Below, one piece after another: positions 58,376-64,000 of a stretch of 64,000 nt of DNA. The translations under genes were made by a program, and so were the position numbers. Below the pieces are notes generated by a model, which was given only the letters and a program-made list of their open reading frames with translations, was not told the origin of the DNA and searched no databases. The stretch's first letter is position 1. Every line of letters starts with the position of its first letter. Where the stretch lies: assembly GCF_042653765.1 (NCBI RefSeq), contig NZ_JBHSEZ010000028.1:1-64000 (forward strand), read 5' to 3'. The stretch is from Castellaniella denitrificans (GTDB lineage Bacteria > Pseudomonadota > Gammaproteobacteria > Burkholderiales > Burkholderiaceae_B).

Positions 58376-59056
58376 GTGCCGGATGTTTTGTCTTATGAGC
58401 CTTCTGGGAGAGGGTCATTGAAGAAGATAAAGGTATCCAGCATATCTAATTATGAGGATGGATTTGGAAATAAGATCACTCTGGGAGAAGAGGGGAAGAG
58501 TGTAATTCCAGGTCTTGTGGTTTTCCGAGGAAAAAATAATCGGTTATTTATAAGTGGAGAGGCTTCTTTGTTCCCGCTCAGTGTCCGATTTTGGGGAAAT
58601 AATGGCAATTGCCATATAGGTAGTGCGGTTGGTGGCTTCAATATCCGTGTCGGGGACAGCTGCGTCGTGAGGATTGGAGATAAGGTAACCACGAACAATA
58701 CAGTGATGTTGAACACTGCGGAGGCCACGGAGCTGATTCTGGGCGATGATTGCATGCTCTCAACTTTCATCGATATCAGAACACATGATTCGCATCCGAT
58801 CTACGACAAGCTGAGTGGCGTTCGCATAAATCCTGCCAAGAGCATTTGTATCGGGTCTCATGTCTGGCTGGGAAAGCGGTCAATGGTGTTGGGTGGTTCC
58901 ATGATAGGTGCGGGATCAGTTATTGGTGCTGGGTCTGTAGTGAAAACGGCCATCCCGGAAAATTCCGTTGCTGCCGGGTGCCCGGCTCGCATTATCAGAG
59001 AGGGTGTCACTTGGGATCGAGGTAATTTGAACGGCAGGAATTTTAAGAATAAATAA
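58376..59056 (+). CDS. Hexapeptide-repeat acyltransferase (left-handed beta-helix)
   Basis: The 226-residue protein is built of hexapeptide repeats (IGSHVWLGKRSMVLGGSM, IGAGSVIGAGSVV) ending in NSVAAGCPARIIRE, the hallmark of the NodL/LacA/CysE-like acyltransferase group. Catalytic His would be in RTHDSHPIY. In a capsule cassette it most likely O-acetylates a sugar or polyol unit. Start uncertain: GTG at 58376, or TTG at 58418 which has GGGAGAGGG in front. It follows the pyruvyl transferase after 108 bases. Confidence 0.88.
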   Translation: MPDVLSYEPSGRGSLKKIKVSSISNYEDGFGNKITLGEEGKSVIPGLVVFRGKNNRLFISGEASLFPLSVRFWGNNGNCHIGSAVGGFNIRVGDSCVVRIGDKVTTNNTVMLNTAEATELILGDDCMLSTFIDIRTHDSHPIYDKLSGVRINPAKSICIGSHVWLGKRSMVLGGSMIGAGSVIGAGSVVKTAIPENSVAAGCPARIIREGVTWDRGNLNGRNFKNK

Positions 59057-59063
59057 GAGTCAT

Positions 59064-60290
59064 ATGAGCAAGCTTACAAAATTTTTTAGGCATCCAGTGC
59101 TTTACTGGAAGGATTATTTCAGAAAGAGATCTTCCAAAGTTGGGACATCGAAGGTGGTAAACCCCTCCGTGCAGGGGGTTGGTAAGGTTTCTTCTACCAT
59201 CAATTTCAGTGGCGTAAATATATTCCGAGAATTTTCCTATTATCTACATACTGGGGAGTCCTTGGAGGCTGGCGCTAATCACCTGGATTTGTGGCTGCCG
59301 TTGCTGCTTGGTTTTCGTATTCCGTTTCTATTGATCGTCAGGAACGAGAAATTATATTACTGGGTGATTCGTGAATACCAAAATGTGGATGTCGTGTATG
59401 CGAAGGGAGCTGGAGATGTCGGTAAGGTGGTGGAACGGTTCCCGTATATCAGGATGGCGCTGTACCCATCTTCGTTGGGAAACAATATCCACCTGGTCAG
59501 GTTTGAGGATATTCGACATTGTTTCATAGGGCATGGTGACAGCGATAAGGCTTCCAGCGCTCACAAGGCGTTACGGATGTTTGACGAGATATGGGTGGCC
59601 GGCCAAGCTCATATCGACAGGTTTTTGAATAAGAGTTTCAATGTTTCTGGTCTTGAATTTAAGAAGATTGGTCGTCCTGCGCTTAAAAGAATTATTGATT
59701 CTGGTGGTAGGGTGAGGAACGATAAATCCTTGGGTAAGGTGTTGTATCTTCCTACGTGGGAGGGCAGCAATTACAAAAATGATTATTCGTCGGTGGCAAT
59801 ATCGCGGGAGATTATTTCTTTCGTGTCGGAGCTGGCCCTGATTAATGTGAAGTTTCATCCCTTCACTGGCCACAGGGATGCTGGTTTGAAGAATATCCGG
59901 GATCAGGCGACTACCGCTTTTAGGGGTAATCAACAGGTTTCTGTGACTTCAATATCCACCCCTCTTTTGGATATTATTGAGAATTACGATATCTTCATAT
60001 GCGACATATCCTCCGTTGTCACTGAGTGTTTGGCGCTGGATGCTCCAATATTATTGTATTTTCCAAAGGATAAGGTTATTGAGCTCGCTAGTTCAAAAAT
60101 GAGCTTTGATGATTATTGCTATGTTTTCTCCAGTGTGGAAGAGCTGAAGCTTCAGATCCAGGAAATAATTTCGAAAGGCGATCCGAAAGCTGATTCCAGA
60201 AAGGCGGCTGTGGATTACTTTATTGGTCTTGATGAGACCAGGGGGCTGCGAATGAAAGACCTCATCAAGAGTGGTTCCCTGGCTGTTTGA
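59064..60290 (+). CDS. CDP-polyol phosphotransferase-like protein (TagF/glycerophosphotransferase family)
   Basis: The 408-residue GT-B-like protein resembles the CDP-glycerol glycerophosphotransferase family of teichoic acid and capsule systems. Relevant blocks are CFIGHGDSDKASS, LYLPTWEGSNYKND, NVKFHPFT and the C-terminal DIFICDISSVVTECLALDAPILLYFP, typical of TagF/TarL-like enzymes. Such enzymes transfer glycerol- or ribitol-phosphate from the CDP-linked donor. Next to the cytidylyltransferase-reductase gene, polyol-phosphate transfer is the likely role. It starts 7 bases after the acyltransferase. Confidence 0.85.
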   Translation: MSKLTKFFRHPVLYWKDYFRKRSSKVGTSKVVNPSVQGVGKVSSTINFSGVNIFREFSYYLHTGESLEAGANHLDLWLPLLLGFRIPFLLIVRNEKLYYWVIREYQNVDVVYAKGAGDVGKVVERFPYIRMALYPSSLGNNIHLVRFEDIRHCFIGHGDSDKASSAHKALRMFDEIWVAGQAHIDRFLNKSFNVSGLEFKKIGRPALKRIIDSGGRVRNDKSLGKVLYLPTWEGSNYKNDYSSVAISREIISFVSELALINVKFHPFTGHRDAGLKNIRDQATTAFRGNQQVSVTSISTPLLDIIENYDIFICDISSVVTECLALDAPILLYFPKDKVIELASSKMSFDDYCYVFSSVEELKLQIQEIISKGDPKADSRKAAVDYFIGLDETRGLRMKDLIKSGSLAV

Positions 60291-60310
60291 TAATACCTTG
60301 TTTTTATACC

Positions 60311-61684
60311 ATGAGAAATATTTCTGTCATTCTGTCTGGTGGTAGCGGGACCCGTTTTGGCGGATCACTTCCAAAACAATTTACCAAGTTGGCGGGAAGG
60401 GCCATCATTGAATATACGGTTGATGTATTTGATGCATCCCCGGATATTGATGAGATCCATATTGTCTCTCAACCGGCGCATGTCAGCCGAACTTGGGACA
60501 TCATCAAGCGCAACCAGTGGACCAAGGTCACCAAGGTCATCACTGGTGGAAAAGAGCGCTTCGATTCCACGCATTCTGCACTTCATGCTCTGTCGGAAGA
60601 GGACCCGGAGAGCCGCGTGCTCTTTCATGATGCGGTCAGGCCGCTGGTGGATGGCAGGATCATCGCTGACTGCATTGCTGCATTGGCCCAGTTCGAGGCG
60701 GTGGATGTGGTGATTCCATCTGCTGATACCCTGGTCCAGGTGTTTGATAACGAATGTATCGACAACATTCCAAATCGCTCGTTCATGCGTCGCGGACAGA
60801 CACCTCAGGGCTTCCGGCTCGGATGTATTCAACTGGCCTATCAGAAGGCCCTGGACGCTGGCCGGAGAACCTTTACTTGCGATTGCGGGGTAGTGCGGGC
60901 CATGCTGCCACACGTCCAGGTGGCAACCGTGAAGGGCAATGAGCGCAATATGAAAGTCACGCAACCGGTGGACCTGTTCATTGCTGAGAAACTGCTTCAA
61001 TCCGGGATCGATGTCGGCTCTGTCCGAGCTGAAGAGTTGGCGCAGCTTAAAGGCAAGCATCTGGTTATCTTTGGCGGTTCCAGCGGCATTGGACTGGAGA
61101 TGCACAACATTGCACTTCTGCACGGGGCCAAGGTCGGGGTCGCCAGCCGCAGCCACAATGGGGTTGATATTCGCTCTTTGGATGAGGTGCACGCTTGTCT
61201 GGAAAAATTCGCCAAGGAATTCGGCCATATCGACTATGTGGTCAACACGGCCGGTTTGCTGATCAAGAAGCCGACTGATTTGCTGTCTGTGCAAGAGATC
61301 ACGGATCTGATTGGAGTCAACTACACAGGCGCTGTGAACGTTGCAGTTGCAGCCAAACCGTATCTGCAGGCGACTTCTGGGATGCTGCTGAATTTCACAT
61401 CCAGTTCGTATACCCGAGGCCGTGCGTTGTATACCCTGTATTCATCGTCAAATGCAGCGATTGTGAATTTCACCCAGGGCCTCGCATCGGAGTGGGCGAC
61501 TGATCAAGTCCGGGTCAATTGCATCAACCCGGAACGGACGGCCACGCCCATGCGGCGCGTCAACTTTGGCATTGAGCCCGCCGAGTTTCTATTGGACGCC
61601 GGAACTGTTGCGCAGGCCGCGTTGCGTACCTTGCTTTCCAATCTGACGGGGGTCGTGGTCGATGTCCGAAAGGATGGGAGGTAG
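60311..61684 (+). CDS. Bifunctional IspD-like cytidylyltransferase / short-chain reductase (Bcs1-like CDP-ribitol synthesis)
   Basis: The protein is about 457 residues. The N-terminal half is an IspD/TarI-like cytidylyltransferase (LSGGSGTRFGGSLPKQF, FHDAVRPLV, RRGQTPQGFRLG), and the C-terminal half from about residue 245 is an SDR (HLVIFGGSSGIGLEMHN, TSSSYTRGRALYTLYSSSNA with the Ser/Tyr/xxx pattern). This fusion is known from Haemophilus type a/b Bcs1, which reduces ribulose-5-phosphate and activates ribitol-5-phosphate as CDP-ribitol. A ribitol-phosphate capsule is therefore likely. The start was chosen at the ATG 60311; an in-frame TTG at 60287 overlaps the upstream stop. Confidence 0.9.
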   Translation: MRNISVILSGGSGTRFGGSLPKQFTKLAGRAIIEYTVDVFDASPDIDEIHIVSQPAHVSRTWDIIKRNQWTKVTKVITGGKERFDSTHSALHALSEEDPESRVLFHDAVRPLVDGRIIADCIAALAQFEAVDVVIPSADTLVQVFDNECIDNIPNRSFMRRGQTPQGFRLGCIQLAYQKALDAGRRTFTCDCGVVRAMLPHVQVATVKGNERNMKVTQPVDLFIAEKLLQSGIDVGSVRAEELAQLKGKHLVIFGGSSGIGLEMHNIALLHGAKVGVASRSHNGVDIRSLDEVHACLEKFAKEFGHIDYVVNTAGLLIKKPTDLLSVQEITDLIGVNYTGAVNVAVAAKPYLQATSGMLLNFTSSSYTRGRALYTLYSSSNAAIVNFTQGLASEWATDQVRVNCINPERTATPMRRVNFGIEPAEFLLDAGTVAQAALRTLLSNLTGVVVDVRKDGR

Positions 61685-61686
61685 GC

Positions 61687-62811
61687 TTGTCGCCATCATA
61701 TCCTTATGCTGTATATCTCGATAGCAAGATTCATGGCGCGGGCTTTCAGTTGTCCACGTACTTCAGAACCGGCGTGTTCGATCCGGACAGAACGATCATT
61801 TATCTGAAGAAGTACAAAAGGAGCTTCGGGGTTTTCAGAAGATTGTTCTCGGCTCAGGGGCTGACATTTCAGTGCATGAAGTCCAGCGATCTTGACCGTC
61901 TCGAAGATCAAACGGTTTTCTACTTGTTCAATGCACAATCCAATTGTCGCTTAGTGGCTAATCGTAGGCTTAAGCATGTGTTCGTGACGCATGGTGAGAG
62001 CAATAAGGTATCATCGATCAAGCCGATCACGAGAATCTATGACCACGTGGCGATGGCAGGCTATTTGAGTCTGCAGCGCTACTACAGGTCCGGCCATTTC
62101 GAGCCACATGATTATGGTGCAAAGCGACTGATCATGACGGGGGACACGTTCATCGGCAGGACCGGGTTGGCACAGAAAGCGGGGCGTCGGGTTCTGTTCT
62201 ATGCCCCTACCTGGGAAGGCGGAGTGCCCATAGAAAATTACTCCAGCTTGGGCAGTCCTCGGGTACTTTCTGTGCTGCGGCATTTTGCCGGTCTGGCTGG
62301 TGTGTCGGACGTTTTGATTAAACCGCACCCGAACCTGGGGCACCGCCTGGGCATGTATACAGAGCATCTGCTTTCCCTGGCGTATGGATTGCGGCGCGAG
62401 GGCTTTAAAGTGTTCCTGCACAGGAACAATATCCGGCTTTCAGTTTTACAACGGATGCGCCTGGCTGCGACAGGTGTGGAAAGTGCGGATCGCCTGGAAG
62501 CCTTTCAGGCCGCGCATGCTTTGATCGATGTCTCCGCCATGGAAACGCAGTGTGTCAATGAGCGCATTCCTTATCATGTGCTGTCGAGCAACATGGAATC
62601 CCTCGAGCGGTACACCGCACCGGAACATTGGCGGCTATATCGCCAGATAGCCGTTCGTATGGACGGGAGTGATTCGGTGCTGCCGGATAGCTTGGGTGGA
62701 GGCGTGGCCGAGGACTTCAGGTCCCGATTGATTTCCTACAGCGATCCCGCATGGCGGGACCAGTCACCGGGGCAGCGTCTGAGGGGTTTCCTCGAGTATG
62801 TTGCAGCGTGA
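61687..62811 (+). CDS. Second CDP-polyol phosphotransferase-like protein
   Basis: The product has 374 residues. HVFVTHGESNKVSS, LFYAPTWEGGVPIENYSS, VLIKPHPNLGHR and the DVSAMETQCVNERIPYHVLSS block place it in the same CDP-glycerol/ribitol phosphotransferase superfamily as the gene at 59064, but it is a distinct branch. It may add the alternate unit of the repeat or the priming phosphate. It starts with TTG at 61687, preceded by GGGAGG, three bases after the cytidylyltransferase gene. The GC content rises back toward the genome average here. Confidence 0.78.
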   Translation: MSPSYPYAVYLDSKIHGAGFQLSTYFRTGVFDPDRTIIYLKKYKRSFGVFRRLFSAQGLTFQCMKSSDLDRLEDQTVFYLFNAQSNCRLVANRRLKHVFVTHGESNKVSSIKPITRIYDHVAMAGYLSLQRYYRSGHFEPHDYGAKRLIMTGDTFIGRTGLAQKAGRRVLFYAPTWEGGVPIENYSSLGSPRVLSVLRHFAGLAGVSDVLIKPHPNLGHRLGMYTEHLLSLAYGLRREGFKVFLHRNNIRLSVLQRMRLAATGVESADRLEAFQAAHALIDVSAMETQCVNERIPYHVLSSNMESLERYTAPEHWRLYRQIAVRMDGSDSVLPDSLGGGVAEDFRSRLISYSDPAWRDQSPGQRLRGFLEYVAA

Positions 62812-62827
62812 TGGGTGCGGCAGTCTG

Positions 62828-64000
62828 ATGTTTATTGGTGTTTTTTCGAACGGTATCCTGCGCAATCGGGTGGCGGAGTGTTTGCTGCGAAGCTCTTTCG
62901 TGCGGGTAACTGGGAGCCGTGCCCGCCCAGACGTTGGTCGAATAGCTGGCTGGGGCTGCAAGCAGAATACTCGACACGCCTTTCGGTACGCCAGCGAGCG
63001 CGGCCTGCCGTTTCTTCGCCTTGAAGACGGCTTCCTGCGTTCCTATGGCGTCGGCTCCGGCTGCCCCCAACTGTCCCTGATCGTCGACGAACAGGGCATT
63101 TATTACGACGGCACCCAGGAATCGGCGCTGGAATCCTTGTTGCAGTCCGATCGGGATGTGCTGTTGGGAATTCAGGTCGAAGTCGCCCGAGCGCGCTCGC
63201 TGATACGGGAGCATGGCTTGAGCAAGTACAACCATGCTCCGGGTCTGTCGGCCGATTTGCTGCGTCAGAGTGATGTGGCGCGCGTGCTGGTCGTAGATCA
63301 GACTGAGGGGGATGTCAGCGTCTCGCTGGGCGGGGCGTCGGCCTGGACCTTCCGGTCGATGCTGGACGTGGCGCGCCGCGAGAACCCCGGCGCTACTATT
63401 TATGTGAAGACCCATCCCGAGGTATCTGCGGGCGCAAAGCGCGGCTATTTGTCGGATGCGGCCGAGGATGAGCGCACCGTGCTGCTGCGACAGGCGGTGA
63501 ATCCGATCGACCTGGTCCAGCGAATGGATCGCGTCTATGTGGTGTCGTCCACCATGGGGTTCGAGGCCTTGCTGCTCGGAAAGCCGGTGACCGTCTTCGG
63601 TCTGCCCTGGTATGCCGGTTGGGGAGTGACGGATGATCGCCAGATCTGCCGCCGCCGATCGCGCCGCAGGTCCGTCGACGAGCTGTTCGCGGCGGCCTAT
63701 TTTCACTACACCCGCTATCTGGACCCCTCGACGCACCAGCCGGGTACGATATTCGATGTGATTGACTGGCTGGTCCTGCAGAAGCGTGTGCATGGCCGGT
63801 ATCGCGGCCGAATGATCTGTGTGGGTTTGCGCCGCTGGAAGGCCGCCAATCTGAGGCCTCTGTTGTCCTTGGGGCAGGGGCCGGCGCTGTTTGTGCCGGA
63901 TGCCCGGCGGGCGGCCCGCCTACGCCCGGGACCGGACGACAGCCTAGTGTGCTGGGGGCGTGAGCCGCCCAAGGGTGTCGCGGAATTGGCGGCCGCCAGT
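62828..64000 (+). CDS. kpsC: KpsC, capsule Kdo-linker glycosyltransferase (3' end outside window)
   Basis: The frame is open for 391 codons to the window edge. It starts MFIGVFSNGILRNR and contains RLEDGFLRSYGVG, LGGASAWTFRSML, IYVKTHPEV and VVSSTMGFEALLLGKPVTVFGLPWYAGWG, all standard KpsC blocks. KpsC carries two Kdo-transferase modules that build the poly-beta-Kdo linker joining group 2 capsules to their lipid anchor; the second module is cut off, since full proteins have roughly 650-700 residues. This establishes a Kdo-linked, ABC-exported capsule. The first 50 codons are AT-richer than the rest. Confidence 0.93.
   Translation, partial: MFIGVFSNGILRNRVAECLLRSSFVRVTGSRARPDVGRIAGWGCKQNTRHAFRYASERGLPFLRLEDGFLRSYGVGSGCPQLSLIVDEQGIYYDGTQESALESLLQSDRDVLLGIQVEVARARSLIREHGLSKYNHAPGLSADLLRQSDVARVLVVDQTEGDVSVSLGGASAWTFRSMLDVARRENPGATIYVKTHPEVSAGAKRGYLSDAAEDERTVLLRQAVNPIDLVQRMDRVYVVSSTMGFEALLLGKPVTVFGLPWYAGWGVTDDRQICRRRSRRRSVDELFAAAYFHYTRYLDPSTHQPGTIFDVIDWLVLQKRVHGRYRGRMICVGLRRWKAANLRPLLSLGQGPALFVPDARRAARLRPGPDDSLVCWGREPPKGVAELAAAS

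Overview
The window is GC-rich DNA with tightly packed genes. The enzyme families point to a betaproteobacterium of the order Burkholderiales, probably Alcaligenaceae (Bordetella/Achromobacter/Castellaniella group). That placement is inferred from gene content and codon style; there is no rRNA gene here to confirm it. No tRNA, rRNA, CRISPR array, insertion sequence or phage gene was recognised, and no gene-free stretch exceeds 300 bases.

Layout. (1) 1-4275: the tail of an unknown Pro/Ala-rich protein, a two-component pair, a Kup potassium transporter and a small secreted protein. (2) 4418-10391, minus strand: a complete Mrp-type multisubunit cation/proton antiporter operon (fused AB, then C, D, E, F, G) with ATGA overlaps. 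(3) 10518-17779: a low-oxygen module with FNR-type boxes, oxygen-independent haem synthesis (hemN), a Crp/Fnr regulator lacking an N-terminal Cys cluster (DNR-like), a polytopic membrane protein with a DUF2249 partner, and the oxygen-independent ubiquinone genes ubiU-ubiV-ubiT. (4) 17864-36575: a creatinine/creatine/sarcosine catabolic island. Creatininase opens creatinine to creatine, creatinase releases urea and sarcosine, SoxBDAG oxidises sarcosine to glycine plus methylene-THF, GlyA makes serine, PurU recycles formyl-THF and FolE2 supports folate synthesis. Four transporters and two GATase1-AraC regulators accompany them. A 93-bp promoter segment is duplicated in front of the creatinase and of an MHS transporter. 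(5) 36678-43837: an orphan HicB-like protein, the anaerobic ribonucleotide reductase genes (the glycyl-radical domain sits on a separate small gene, behind tandem NrdR boxes and an FNR box), small proteins, a class II amidotransferase and a cytochrome P450. (6) 44063-64000: an ABC-transporter-dependent (group 2 type) capsule locus. It opens with a fully reducing type I polyketide synthase and an alpha-oxoamine synthase, an arrangement like rkpA/rkpG of rhizobial K-antigen loci. Export genes of the KpsE/BexD/KpsM/KpsT type follow, then an AT-richer cassette (pyruvyltransferase-like, hexapeptide acyltransferase, two polyol-phosphate transferases, a cytidylyltransferase-reductase fusion) and the start of kpsC, cut by the window edge.

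The two most unusual points are the PKS/oxoamine-synthase pair heading a Kdo-type capsule locus with polyol-phosphate genes, which suggests a dedicated sphingoid-like lipid made for capsule assembly, and the class III ribonucleotide reductase whose radical glycine is supplied by a separate 60-residue protein. The duplicated promoter in the creatinine island is the clearest unexplained DNA-level structure. All functions are read from sequence motifs and remembered family features; no database search was run.
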